From NCBI RefSeq assembly GCF_000251145.1, contig NZ_AIDW01000003.1, positions 180,552 to 244,551 of the forward strand: 64,000 bases of DNA. Direction: 5' to 3'. Source of the stretch: Sphingomonas sp. PAMC 26621. Lineage in GTDB: Bacteria > Pseudomonadota > Alphaproteobacteria > Sphingomonadales > Sphingomonadaceae. Under the pieces are notes generated by a model that saw only the letters and a list, made by a program, of their open reading frames with translations, made no database searches and had not been told where the DNA came from. Within the stretch, counting starts at the first letter, position 1. Each line of letters opens with the position of its first letter. Positions 17,358 through 25,582 of this stretch are shown here, piece by piece. The translations under genes and the position numbers were made by a program.

Positions 17358-18623
17358 GTGGACAAATTTCCGATCGGCATCCTGGGCATCGTCGTGATCC
17401 TGGGGCTCGCCGTCCTGTTGTCGACCAATCGCCGCGCGATCCGTCTCCGTGTCGTGGGGGCCGCCTTCGCGCTGCAGGTGGCGATCGCGATCCTCGTGCT
17501 CCACAGCGCGATCGGCCGTACCGTCATCGAGGGCATGTCGCGCGGCGTGTGGAACCTGCTCGGCTATGCCAAGGCGGGGACCACGACGATCTTCGGCGGG
17601 CTGGCGAGTGACCCGACGTTCGGCACCGCATTCGCCTTTTCGGCTTTGCCCGTCATCATCTTCTTCGCGGCGCTCGTGTCGATCCTCTATCACCTCGGGA
17701 TCATGCAGTTCGTGATCCGCTGGGTCGGCGGCGCGATCGAGAAGGTGATCGGCGTGTCCAAGGTGGAAGCGCTGTGCGCCGCCGCCAACATCTTTGTCGG
17801 GCAAAGCGAATCGCCGCTGGTGATCCGCCCGTATCTCGCCGGGCTGACCCCGCCGCAACTGTTCGCGGTGATGACGGTCGGCATGTCGGGGGTCGCGGGG
17901 ACGATCCTGCTCGCCTACGCGACCTTCCTCGGCCAGGGTGCGCTGCCGTATCTGCTCGCCGCGTCGTTCATGTCCGCGCCGGGCGGGTTGCTGATGGCAA
18001 AGATCATCATGCCCGACGAGACCACCGCGCCCGCGGGCGAGCTCGCGCTCGGCGACGATCCCGAGGAAGCGGTGCTCCACGTCGCCGAAAAGGCGCTCGA
18101 GGAAGAACGCGCCGCCAACATCATCATGGCCGCCGCCAACGGCGCGCAGACCGGCGTGCGGATCGCGGTTGCGGTCGGCGCGATGGTGCTCGCGTTCGTC
18201 GGGCTGGTCGCGCTCGCGAACGGGATCCTCGGCGGGATCGGCGGGTGGTTCGGCTATCCCGACCTCAGTTTCCAGGGGATGCTCGGCTTCGTCTTCGCGC
18301 CGGTCATGTTCCTGCTCGACATCCCGTGGACCGAGGCGCGCGCGGCGGGCGAATTGTTCGGGCAGAAGATCGTGCTCAACGAATTCGTCGCGTTCATCGA
18401 CCTCGGCAAGATGAAGACCCTGTCGCCGCACACCACTGCGGTGGTGACGTTTGCGCTGTGCGGCTTCGCCAATTTTTCTTCGATCGCGATCCAGATGGCA
18501 TCGGCCGGGAGCCTCGCCCCCAACCAGCGGCCGATGATCGCCAAGCTCGGCCTGCGTGCGCTGGCGGCGGGGAGTCTGGCTAATCTGATGTCGGCGGCGC
18601 TGGCGGGGTTGCTGCTGGGGTAG
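17358..18623 (+). CDS. nupC: Concentrative nucleoside transporter (NupC/CNT family)
   Basis: An inner-membrane cation-coupled nucleoside importer of 421 residues. CNT features: ALPVIIFFAALVSILYHLG, GVSKVEALCAAANIFVGQSESP with the QSESP ligand motif, FAVMTVGMSGVAGTILLAYA, and the second half motif LNEFVAFIDL followed by CGFANFSSIAIQ. All key pore residues seem present. The start is GTG 17358; GGGGAA lies just upstream. A 29-bp inverted repeat lies 25 bases after the stop, between it and the convergent symporter gene. Confidence 0.95.
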   Translation: MDKFPIGILGIVVILGLAVLLSTNRRAIRLRVVGAAFALQVAIAILVLHSAIGRTVIEGMSRGVWNLLGYAKAGTTTIFGGLASDPTFGTAFAFSALPVIIFFAALVSILYHLGIMQFVIRWVGGAIEKVIGVSKVEALCAAANIFVGQSESPLVIRPYLAGLTPPQLFAVMTVGMSGVAGTILLAYATFLGQGALPYLLAASFMSAPGGLLMAKIIMPDETTAPAGELALGDDPEEAVLHVAEKALEEERAANIIMAAANGAQTGVRIAVAVGAMVLAFVGLVALANGILGGIGGWFGYPDLSFQGMLGFVFAPVMFLLDIPWTEARAAGELFGQKIVLNEFVAFIDLGKMKTLSPHTTAVVTFALCGFANFSSIAIQMASAGSLAPNQRPMIAKLGLRALAAGSLANLMSAALAGLLLG

Positions 18624-18648
18624 GCTCGGACCGCTTCCTCCATCCCTC

Positions 18649-18718
18649 CCGTTCGTTTCGAGCGAAGTCGAGAAACCGGGCACGGCGCAGGTTTCTCGAC
18701 TTCGCTCGAAACGAACGG
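18649..18718. repeat. Long inverted repeat, family C, copy 1
   Basis: A perfect 29-bp inverted repeat (18649-18677 with 18690-18718), with arms reading CCGTTCGTTTCGAGCGAAG... and a 12-base loop. The RNA would be a very stable hairpin from either strand. No T-run follows on either side. It lies exactly between the convergent stops of nupC (18623) and the symporter (18727), so it may serve as a two-way terminator or mRNA end. A relative is at 21552. Confidence 0.93.
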
Positions 18719-18726
18719 TGGGGGGG

Positions 18727-19731
18727 TTAGACCAGCACCGCCGCCCTCGCCGCATCTTCATCCCGCCGCGCATAACGCCGCGCGAGCGTCGCGCAGACGA
18801 ACAGTTGCGCCTGGTGAAACAGCATCAGCGGCAGCACGATCAGGCTGACCGAATGGCCCGCGAACAGGATCGTCGCCATCGGGATTCCGCCCGCCATGCT
18901 CTTCTTCGACCCGCAGAACACGATCGCGATCTCGTCCGCCTTCGAGAAGCCGAGCCAGCGGCTGAGCAGCGTCGTGATCGCCAGGATGACCGCGAGGATC
19001 ACCAGATCGATTCCCAGCACGATCCCGAGATCGCCCGGCGACAGGCTGCTCCACACCCCCGCCACTACCCCGGCGCTGAACGCGGCATAGACGACCAGCA
19101 GGATCGACCCGCGATCGACCACCGAGGTTAAAGTGCGATGCGCGACCAGCCACGCGCCGATCACCGGACGCGCCACCTGTCCGGCGACGAACGGCAGCAG
19201 GATCTGCAGCGCGATCCCCTCGATCGCGTGGAGCGACACCCCGCCCCCGACCGAGCGCAGCAGCAAGGCGACGAGCAACGGCGTCAGTACGACGCCAAGC
19301 AGGTTGGAAACCGACGCGCTGCACAGCGCCGCGGGGACATTCCCGCGCGCGATCGACGTGAAGGCGATCGACGACTGGACTGTCGACGGCAGCAGGCACA
19401 GGTACAGCAGGCCGACCGCGATATCCTCGGGCAACCAGCCGCGCGTCGCCCAATAAGCACCAAGCCCGATCACCGGGAAGATCAGGAAGGTGCTCGCGAA
19501 CACCAGCGACTGCAGCCGCCAGTGCGTGATCCCCGCCCACACCGCCCCCGGCGACAGTCGCGCGCCATACAGGAAGAACAACAGCCCGACCGCGATCGTG
19601 ACGCTCCCCTCGGCGATCGGCTGCGCCGCGCCGCGCGCGGGAAACACGAAGGCGAGCGCGACCGTCGTGATCAGCAGCAGCAGATAGGGGTCGATCGGCA
19701 AACGGCCGATCAGCGCGCGCAGCGTGGTCAT
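18727..19731 (-). CDS. Bile acid:sodium symporter-family transporter (YfeH-like)
   Basis: A 334-residue protein with about nine or ten membrane helices in the SBF-like/BASS family. Visible features are LLFFLYGARLSPGAVWAGITHW, YLCLLPSTVQSSIAFTSIARGN (the family's conserved mid-protein crossing) and IVFCGSKKSMAGGIPMATILF near the end. Substrates in the family range from bile acids to small organic anions and cannot be told here. ATG 19731 was chosen; the frame stays open upstream, but this ATG begins the normal first helix region. It is divergent from a LysR regulator, which likely controls it. Confidence 0.9.
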   Translation of the reverse strand: MTTLRALIGRLPIDPYLLLLITTVALAFVFPARGAAQPIAEGSVTIAVGLLFFLYGARLSPGAVWAGITHWRLQSLVFASTFLIFPVIGLGAYWATRGWLPEDIAVGLLYLCLLPSTVQSSIAFTSIARGNVPAALCSASVSNLLGVVLTPLLVALLLRSVGGGVSLHAIEGIALQILLPFVAGQVARPVIGAWLVAHRTLTSVVDRGSILLVVYAAFSAGVVAGVWSSLSPGDLGIVLGIDLVILAVILAITTLLSRWLGFSKADEIAIVFCGSKKSMAGGIPMATILFAGHSVSLIVLPLMLFHQAQLFVCATLARRYARRDEDAARAAVLV

Positions 19732-19807
19732 GGATATCGTCCTGTTGTCCGCCTCCGAAATACGCGTCGCATCCGCCATCCACAATCGTGATGGACAGGA
19801 TAACAGT

Positions 19808-19824
19808 CATCATGCAACCTGATG
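19808..19824. promoter_or_regulatory. Candidate LysR-type operator (T-N11-A)
   Basis: CATCA-N7-TGATG (19808-19824) is a perfect inverted repeat containing TCA-N7-TGA, which fits the T-N11-A rule for LysR-type sites. It overlaps the ATG of the LysR gene at 19822, a position suited to autorepression. It lies in the 90-base gap shared with the divergent transporter gene. Confidence 0.4.
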
Positions 19825-20679
19825 ACCATGGATCGGATCAGCCCGGAACTGCTGCGCGCGTTCGTCACGGTGGTCGAGACCGGCACCTTCACCGCCGCCG
19901 CGCGGACGCTCGGGACCGGGCAGTCGACGGTCAGCCAGCAGATCAAACGCCTGGAGGCGTTGGCGGGGCGGCGGCTGCTCGCGCGCGATACGCACCGGGT
20001 CGCGCTGACGGTCGCGGGGGAGAGCTTCCTCGATCCCGCGCGGAAGATTCTCGAGGCGTATGACGCGCTCGACCGGCATCTGACGGGCGTTCCGCTGCGC
20101 GGTCGGTTGCGATTTGGCGCGTCGGAGGATTTCGTCCTGTCCGCGCTGCCCGATGTGCTCGCGAGCTTTGCGCGGCGGCATCCCGAAGTCGATCTGCTGG
20201 TGACGGCGGGGTTGAGCCAGACGCTCTACGACGCGTTCGACGCGGGGCAGCTCGACATCGTCCTCGCCAAACGCCGCGCAGGCGATCCGCGCGGGGTGAC
20301 CGCATGGCGCGAACAGGTCGCCTGGGTCTCGCGCGCCGATTACGCGCTCGACGCGACCGCGCCGCTGCCGTTGCTGCTCTATCCCCCGCCGAGCGTCACG
20401 CGTGCGATGGCGATCGCGACGCTGGATGCGGCGCGGCGGCCGTGGCGCGTCGCCTTCACCAGCGCGAGCCTCAGCGGCCTCACCGCCGCCGCGCGCGCCG
20501 GGGTCGGGATCATGCCGCATTCGCTGCGGCTGCTTCCCGCCGGACTCGCGCGGGTTGCGGCGGATACCCTGCTCCCAGCGTTGCCCGAGATCGAATTCGT
20601 CATCCTCGGCCCCGGCCGGGGCGAGCCGGTGGCGGAGGCGCTGACCCGGTCGATCCTGCAGTGGGCGAACGTCGGCTGA
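19822..20679 (+). CDS. LysR-family transcriptional regulator
   Basis: A 285-residue regulator. The winged-helix domain occupies about residues 5-65 (LLRAFVTVVETGTFTAAARTLGTGQSTVSQQIKRLEALAGRRLL). A linker helix and an effector-binding domain follow (LRFGASEDFVLSALPDVLASF ... DIVLAKRRAGD). By the usual LysR arrangement it should control the divergent symporter gene together with itself; the inducer is unknown. Two in-frame ATGs exist (19822 and 19828), neither with a strong ribosome binding site. Confidence 0.93.
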   Translation: MTMDRISPELLRAFVTVVETGTFTAAARTLGTGQSTVSQQIKRLEALAGRRLLARDTHRVALTVAGESFLDPARKILEAYDALDRHLTGVPLRGRLRFGASEDFVLSALPDVLASFARRHPEVDLLVTAGLSQTLYDAFDAGQLDIVLAKRRAGDPRGVTAWREQVAWVSRADYALDATAPLPLLLYPPPSVTRAMAIATLDAARRPWRVAFTSASLSGLTAAARAGVGIMPHSLRLLPAGLARVAADTLLPALPEIEFVILGPGRGEPVAEALTRSILQWANVG

Positions 20680-20728
20680 CCGGCCGGTTCCCGGGTCGTA
20701 CGGTTTCATCCTGTCGAAACCGGATCCT

Positions 20729-20748
20729 TCGTTGGGGATCGCCAACGA
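20729..20748. terminator. Hairpin after the LysR gene (possible terminator)
   Basis: TCGTTGG-GGATCG-CCAACGA forms a perfect 7-bp stem with a 6-base loop, 50 bases after the LysR stop. No T-run follows, so factor-independent termination is doubtful. A weaker hairpin, GGTTTC-N8-GAAACC, precedes it at 20702-20721. Confidence 0.3.
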
Positions 20749-20889
20749 GGAGACAGGAGAGGCAGCCGATACAACGACCGCACGATCCGACAGCACGACG
20801 CGACGATGCCCGACCGGGCGGACGTAGCCCTTGATACGGAACGATTTGCGCCGTCCGGCCTTCCTCCCCTGACACTCGGGAGAATGATG

Positions 20890-21255
20890 ATGGAAGACGC
20901 ACGGCTGTGGAGCTTCGAGGAAAGCCTCTGGACCGAAGGTCCTGACAATTACCGCGAAAAGGTCGACGCGGACGTGGTGATGGTCCTGCCGCGCCCGCCG
21001 TTCGTGCTGCAGGGCAGCGCGGCGATCGACGCGGTCGCGGATACGCCGGTGTGGGACAGCGCCGAACTTACCGAACGCACGGTGTCGCGCCCGCAGGAAG
21101 GGCTGATCGTGATCGGCTATCACGTCCACGCGCAGCGCGGCGACGAGGCGTATGCGGCGCATTGCACCTCGGTGATCCGCCGGCTCGAGCATGACGTGTG
21201 GCGCGTCGTCCAGCATCAGCAGACGCCGATGCTGACCAAGTCGGTCGAGCGGTAA
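20890..21255 (+). CDS. SnoaL/DUF4440-like small protein
   Basis: A 121-residue soluble protein. The pattern of an amino-terminal helix (LWSFEESLWTEGPDNYREKVDADVVMVLP), a short second helical part and three strands with GYHVHAQRGDEAYAAHCTSVIRR and WRVVQHQQTPM fits the NTF2-like/SnoaL fold. Such domains may be enzymes or binding proteins; no catalytic set is recognisable. Three ATGs occur in series (20884, 20887, 20890); the last has the best distance (6 bases) from GGGAGA. It lies 14 bases before the next small gene, probably in one operon. Confidence 0.7.
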   Translation: MEDARLWSFEESLWTEGPDNYREKVDADVVMVLPRPPFVLQGSAAIDAVADTPVWDSAELTERTVSRPQEGLIVIGYHVHAQRGDEAYAAHCTSVIRRLEHDVWRVVQHQQTPMLTKSVER

Positions 21256-21269
21256 CACGGGAGGCAATG

Positions 21270-21509
21270 ATGAGCGACGACACCACAGTCCAGGTCCGCC
21301 AGCGCGAGATCGCCACCGAGCATCTGCTGTTCAAGCTGATGGAATATGTCGAGGACAAGCATCCGGGGCTGCTCGAGTATCTCGAAGGCAGCCTCGATCA
21401 CCTCGGCGATCCGGCGAGCGACGGGACGCAGGACGACGAAGCCGTGCGCGGGATCGCGAGGAAGATGATCGTGGGCGCGCGGAAGCAGGGAATGGCGTCC
21501 GCGGACTAA
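21270..21509 (+). CDS. Small conserved-looking protein of unknown function
   Basis: A 79-residue acidic protein, probably mostly helical (VRQREIATEHLLFKLMEYVEDKHPGLLEYLEGS) with a polar tail. There is no signal peptide, membrane segment or recognised motif. Real coding is supported by GGGAGG 5 bases before ATG 21270 (a second ATG is at 21267) and by its position directly after the SnoaL-like gene. I do not recognise the family. Confidence 0.65.
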   Translation: MSDDTTVQVRQREIATEHLLFKLMEYVEDKHPGLLEYLEGSLDHLGDPASDGTQDDEAVRGIARKMIVGARKQGMASAD

Positions 21510-21551
21510 CGGGGGCGACCCTAATATTGGGTTAGGGTCACCGCCCCCCTC

Positions 21552-21621
21552 CCGTTCGCCCTGAGCGAAGTCGAAGGGCCATCGCTGCGCGCGAGGCTTC
21601 GACTTCGCTCAGCCCGAACGG
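21552..21621. repeat. Inverted repeat, family C, copy 2
   Basis: The left arm (CCGTTCGCCCTGAGCGAAG..., 21552-21576) pairs with the right arm ending CGCTCAGCCCGAACGG at 21621. The arms are about 25 bp with mismatches near the outer third. The core GAGCGAAGTCGA is shared with copy 1 at 18649. It fills the gap between the convergent small gene and fliA. Confidence 0.85.
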
Positions 21622-21639
21622 AGGATGGTAAGGGTGACG

Positions 21640-22377
21640 CTACCCCAGCATCGCCTTCTTCAGCTTGGCATGCGCCGACGCCTTGATCTGGCACACCCGC
21701 GCCGCGCCGACGCCGATCACCAGCCCGATCTCCTCGAGGTTCATTTCCTCGACATAATAGAGCTGGATCACCAGCGCCTCGCGCTCGGGCAGCGCGGTGA
21801 TCGCGGCGATCAACGTATCGCGTTCCTCGCTCTCCGAAAGCTGCGCGAAGGCGTCGGGTTCGTCGCTTGCGAACCACGGGCCTTCGTCCGAATACAAATC
21901 CTCGATCGGCTCCAATCGTACCGGCTGCGCGCTTGCATAATCGATCCGCAGTTTCTCGCGCGACACGCCCAGCCGCGCCGCGACCGCCGCCTCGTCGGGC
22001 GCACGCCCCAGCTCGGTCGTCATCGCCGCGACCGTCTGCGCATACAGCCGCTTGCGCTGCATCGCGCCGCGCGTGAGCGTAGCCGAACGCCGCAGCGCAT
22101 CGATCATCGCGCCGCGCACGCGCGTCATCAGATATTGCTCGAACGTCACCTGCCCGCGCTCCTCGAACGCGCCCGCCGCCTCGACCAGCGCGACCAGCCC
22201 GATCTGGACGAGATCCTCGACCTCGACCGAGGAGGACATGCTGCCGTGGACGTGCCACGCGATCCGCCGGACCAGCGGCAAATGCTTCTTCGCGAGCAGC
22301 TTGAGGTCGGGCCCGGCGGCGGTGCGGCCATAGACCAGCGGCTGCGCATCGGTGAAGGCATTGGGCGAAAACTGCAT
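21640..22377 (-). CDS. fliA: Flagellar sigma factor FliA (sigma-28)
   Basis: FliA directs RNA polymerase to late flagellar genes and is held by FlgM until the hook is complete. The 245-residue protein has region 2 (VEDLVQIGLVALVEAAGAFE, then RVRGAMIDALRR), region 3 and region 4 (ALPEREALVIQLYYVEEMNL, then VGAARVCQIKASAHAKLKKA). The length fits FliA and excludes a house-keeping sigma factor. Two in-frame ATGs adjoin (22380 and 22377) and overlap the flhA stop, so translation is coupled to flhA. It is the last gene of the transglycosylase-flhA-fliA operon behind a sigma-54 promoter. The same frame stays open far upstream inside flhA, but that part is not fliA. Confidence 0.95.
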   Translation of the reverse strand: MQFSPNAFTDAQPLVYGRTAAGPDLKLLAKKHLPLVRRIAWHVHGSMSSSVEVEDLVQIGLVALVEAAGAFEERGQVTFEQYLMTRVRGAMIDALRRSATLTRGAMQRKRLYAQTVAAMTTELGRAPDEAAVAARLGVSREKLRIDYASAQPVRLEPIEDLYSDEGPWFASDEPDAFAQLSESEERDTLIAAITALPEREALVIQLYYVEEMNLEEIGLVIGVGAARVCQIKASAHAKLKKAMLG

Positions 22378-24458
22378 CATGCGGGCAGGGCTCCGGGAGC
22401 GCCGATCACGGCGACGACTTCGACGGCTTTTTCTTCCGGCACTTCGAAGAAGCTCATCACCGGAATGTCGGGCAGGCAGGTCTTGACCAGCTTGCGGATC
22501 GCGACGCGGATCGCGGGCTGGACGACGAGCGCGAACGGCTTGGCCTCGTCGACCAGCGGCTGCGCCGCGCGTTGCAGCGCATCGACGATACGACGGCCGA
22601 GATCGGGCTCGATCGTATGGCGGCGCGACGGATCGGCGCGCATCGCCTGGCCGAGCAGCCCCTCGAGCCCGCCCTCCAGCGTCATCACGCGCAGCGGCTC
22701 GCGCACGCCGCAGATCTTGCCGATGATCAGCCCGCCGAGATCGGGGCGGATCGCCTCGATGATTTCCTCGGCATCGAGCGTGCGCTGCGCGGCGACCGCG
22801 ATCGCGGCGGCGATCCGGCGGAATTCCTTGAGCGGGATGTTCTCCGCGAGCAGCCCGCGCAGCACCTGCGTCAGCGTGGTGAGCGGCAGCGGGTTGGGCG
22901 ACAGCGACGCGACGAGGCTGGCGGCGCGGTCCTTCAACCCGTCGAGCAGCGACTGGACTTCGTCGGGGCCGAGCAGCTCGGCCGAATGCTGGGTAAGCTG
23001 ATGGTTGAGGTGCGTCGCCATCACCGTGCCCGGATCGACCACGAGATAGCCCGCACCCGTAGCCGCATCGGCATCCCCCGCCGCGATCCACACCGCGTCG
23101 AGCCCGAAGGTCGGGTCCTTCGCGCGCTTGCCCATCAGCCCGCCGATCGCCTGCCCGGTGTCGAGCGCGAGCATCTCGTCGGGCGACACGCTGTCCTCGC
23201 CGACGACCACGCCGCCGACGATGATCCGGTAGGTGTAGGGTGGCAGGTTGATGTCGTCGCGGACGCGGACCTGCGGGATGACGAAGCCCATGTCCTTCGA
23301 CAATTGGCGGCGGACCCCGGTGATCCGGCCCATCAAAGGCGCACCGCGACGTTCGTCCACGAGCGGCACGAGGCCGTATCCGATGTCGAGGTTGACCTGC
23401 ATGAGGTCGGACACTTCGTCCCAGCCGATCTTCGAATGATCGACCGGCTCGGGCGCGACCACCTCGACCGGGGCGGGGCGGCGCGACGCCTGGCGCATCT
23501 TCCACGCGGCGAACCCGGCGAGCCCGGCGGCGGGGAGGATCACCAGATGCGGCATCCCCGGCATCAGCCCGAGCAGCGCAAGGATGATCGCGACCGGCGT
23601 CCACGTCCGCGCCGAGCCGAACTGGCTGCCGATCTGGCCCGCGAGATCCATGCTGGACGTGACGCGAGTCACGATCGCGGCGGCGGCGATCGACAGCATC
23701 AGCGACGGGATCTGCGCGACGAGCGCATCGCCAATCGCGAGCAGCACATAATTGTGCGCGGCGGCCGCAATCGTCATGCCGTGGCTGACTGGGCCGAGGA
23801 TCAGCCCGCCGACGATGTTGGCGGCCAGGATCAGCAGGCCGGCGACCGCGTCGCCTTTCACGAACTTGGACGAACCGTCCATCGAGCCGTAGAAATCGGC
23901 CTCGGTCGAGACCTCGATCCGGCGCGCCTTGGCTTCGTCGGGGGTGATCAGTCCGGCGTTGAGATCGGCGTCGATCGCCATCTGCTTGCCCGGCAACGCA
24001 TCGAGCGTGAAACGCGCGGACACTTCGGACACGCGGCCCGCGCCCTTGGTCACCACGATCATGTTGATGATCACGAGGATCGCAAAGACGAACAGGCCGA
24101 CGACATAATCGCCGCCGATCAGGAAGGTGCCGAACGCCTCGATCACATGGCCCGCCGCGCTCTCGCCCTCATGCCCGTGGACCAGGACGACACGGGTCGA
24201 GGCGACGTTGAGGCTCAGGCGGAACAGTGTGGCGAACAGCAGGACGGTCGGGAAGGCGGAGAAATCGAGCGGCTTCTGCGCGTTGAGGCTGACCATCAAC
24301 ACCGCGAGGCTGATCGTGATGTTCATGATGAAGAACACGTCGAGCATCGCCGCCGGGATTGGCACGACCATCAGCACGACCAGCAACAGGATCGCGACCG
24401 GCAGCGCGGCGGAGCGCAGCAGCGGCATCACGCCGCCTGGCTTGGGGGGCAAGGCCAC
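22377..24458 (-). CDS. flhA: Flagellar type III export gate protein FlhA
   Basis: FlhA forms the nonameric export gate in the flagellar basal body. It has 693 residues, the usual length. About eight membrane helices occupy residues 15-320, with the FHIPEP-family signature VSEVSARFTLDALPGKQMA in the cytoplasmic loop. The cytosolic domain (about 330-690) docks export chaperones. The start is GTG 24458, with GGGAG 9 bases upstream, just after the transglycosylase stop at 24463. Its last base pairs overlap fliA. No flhB, flhF or fleN/flhG lies beside it, unlike many bacteria where flhA-flhF-fleN-fliA are together. Confidence 0.97.
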   Translation of the reverse strand: MALPPKPGGVMPLLRSAALPVAILLLVVLMVVPIPAAMLDVFFIMNITISLAVLMVSLNAQKPLDFSAFPTVLLFATLFRLSLNVASTRVVLVHGHEGESAAGHVIEAFGTFLIGGDYVVGLFVFAILVIINMIVVTKGAGRVSEVSARFTLDALPGKQMAIDADLNAGLITPDEAKARRIEVSTEADFYGSMDGSSKFVKGDAVAGLLILAANIVGGLILGPVSHGMTIAAAAHNYVLLAIGDALVAQIPSLMLSIAAAAIVTRVTSSMDLAGQIGSQFGSARTWTPVAIILALLGLMPGMPHLVILPAAGLAGFAAWKMRQASRRPAPVEVVAPEPVDHSKIGWDEVSDLMQVNLDIGYGLVPLVDERRGAPLMGRITGVRRQLSKDMGFVIPQVRVRDDINLPPYTYRIIVGGVVVGEDSVSPDEMLALDTGQAIGGLMGKRAKDPTFGLDAVWIAAGDADAATGAGYLVVDPGTVMATHLNHQLTQHSAELLGPDEVQSLLDGLKDRAASLVASLSPNPLPLTTLTQVLRGLLAENIPLKEFRRIAAAIAVAAQRTLDAEEIIEAIRPDLGGLIIGKICGVREPLRVMTLEGGLEGLLGQAMRADPSRRHTIEPDLGRRIVDALQRAAQPLVDEAKPFALVVQPAIRVAIRKLVKTCLPDIPVMSFFEVPEEKAVEVVAVIGAPGALPA

Positions 24459-24462
24459 TGGA

Positions 24463-25356
24463 TCAGGCTCCCATCGTCGCGAGCATCATGTACGCGAGCC
24501 GCGCGGTATTCGGGGTCGGGCGCAGCAAGCTCGCGGTTTCGGTGCGCGTGCCCGCAAGGCTGCTGGTGCCGTTCAACTGCGCGAGCGTGTTCTGCGCCCA
24601 GACCGCGGCGTTGGAGGTGGACTCCTCGCCATTCCCGGGAATGACGTCCGCGCCCCATTCGCCCAGCCGCGTCGCGGACAGGCCGGAGGTCGCATCGGTC
24701 GGCTGCGTCGCGCCCGCCGCATCGAGCTTGGCGGCGAAGCGGCCGTAGATCTGGCCGAGCGAGCGCGGCGCTCCGGTCGAATCGTAGAAGACGCTGCGAT
24801 TGGCATTGGCGGCGGCGGGGAACATCGCGGCGCCGCTGCGGTCCGGGTTCGCCTGCATCGCGGTGAGGAACTGCCGCGCGCCGCCCAGGCCCAGGAAATG
24901 CGCCATGTAAAGATCGGTGCTGGTCGCGGCGCGCCCGAGCGAGCCCTCGATCGCGCCCTTGTTGTCGCTGGCATGCTCGGCGGCCATCAGCGACGCGGCG
25001 GTCGGATCGTTGCGGAGCGACAGGATCGCCTGGCGCGTCGCGGGATCGTTGACGACCGCCTTGCCGCTCGCGCTGGTCGAGATCGCGTTCGCGGCCCAGC
25101 CGAGGCCGTGCTCCGCGCCATGCGCCTTGACCACGCGCAACCAGCTCTGGTCGACGAACTGATACAGGCCGCTCGCGCTCGACGTGCCCGAATGCGCGTT
25201 GCTGCGCATCCCGCTCTCGAGCTTGGCCTGGCCCATCAGATAGTTGAAATCGATGCCGGTCTTCTGGCTCGCGTTCGCGATCGCGTTGCGAATCGACCCG
25301 CCCGCGCCGGTCGCGTCGGCGGCTCCGTTCAGGATGGAAAGCGGATTGAAAGGCAT
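24463..25356 (-). CDS. Flagellar-locus lytic transglycosylase-like protein
   Basis: A 297-residue protein with an SLT-type domain in the first 110 residues: NYLMGQAKLESGMRSNAHS carries the catalytic Glu, followed by ASGLYQFVDQSWLRVV. The central part (HFLGLGGARQFLTAM) also fits lysozyme-like folds; the last 90 residues are low in features. No clear Sec signal peptide is seen, so export by the flagellar apparatus itself is possible. FlgJ in this window has only the rod-cap domain, so this enzyme is the natural candidate to open peptidoglycan for the rod. It is the first gene of an operon with flhA and fliA. Confidence 0.85.
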   Translation of the reverse strand: MPFNPLSILNGAADATGAGGSIRNAIANASQKTGIDFNYLMGQAKLESGMRSNAHSGTSSASGLYQFVDQSWLRVVKAHGAEHGLGWAANAISTSASGKAVVNDPATRQAILSLRNDPTAASLMAAEHASDNKGAIEGSLGRAATSTDLYMAHFLGLGGARQFLTAMQANPDRSGAAMFPAAANANRSVFYDSTGAPRSLGQIYGRFAAKLDAAGATQPTDATSGLSATRLGEWGADVIPGNGEESTSNAAVWAQNTLAQLNGTSSLAGTRTETASLLRPTPNTARLAYMMLATMGA

Positions 25357-25403
25357 TGGTCCCCGGCTTTTGATCCGCGATCAGGCGGACAGCCGGGTAT
25401 CAG

Positions 25404-25418
25404 CAAGAGACGTGCCAG
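25404..25418 (-). promoter_or_regulatory. Sigma-54 promoter for the transglycosylase-flhA-fliA operon
   Basis: On the minus strand, TGGCACGTCTCTTGC matches the sigma-54 consensus TGGCACG-N4-TTGC exactly, with the required GG/GC spacing. It ends 48 bases before the ATG at 25356. It implies control by RpoN and a FlbD/FleQ-like activator (not in the window), and places fliA under sigma-54. Confidence 0.88.
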
Positions 25419-25449
25419 TTTTTGGGGAGCTGCTGCTTCCTACCTTTTG

Positions 25450-25555
25450 CTACCCCGGCGAAGGCCGGGGCCCAGGAGAGGAGCAGAAGTGGCGGAGGTC
25501 AGCGCTTCGTTACCAAGACCTGCGCTATTGGACCCCGGCCTTCGCCGGGGAAGCG
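25450..25555. repeat. Paired-hairpin intergenic repeat, family B, copy 2
   Basis: CCCCGGC-GAAG-GCCGGGG (25453-25470) and CCCCGGC-CTTC-GCCGGGG (25533-25550) are identical to the hairpins at 8499 and 8579, with about 62 bases between. It lies between flgN and the sigma-54 promoter of the next operon, where it could separate the two transcription units. Confidence 0.9.
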
Positions 25556-25582
25556 GTTATGAAAAGGTAGCGATGCCGCCCC

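Noticed and set aside
18649..18718. Classic rho-independent terminator
   Set aside because: The stem is strong and well placed, but no T-run follows on either strand. It is listed as a repeat with possible termination function instead.
21640..23604. 654-codon frame ending in FliA
   Set aside because: Sequence before residue M of MQFSPNAF is a frame-shifted shadow of flhA. FliA proper starts at 22377, overlapping the flhA stop.
24463..25356. Prophage endolysin
   Set aside because: The catalytic domain could suggest a phage lysozyme, but the gene is in an operon with flhA and fliA behind a sigma-54 promoter, and no phage genes are nearby.
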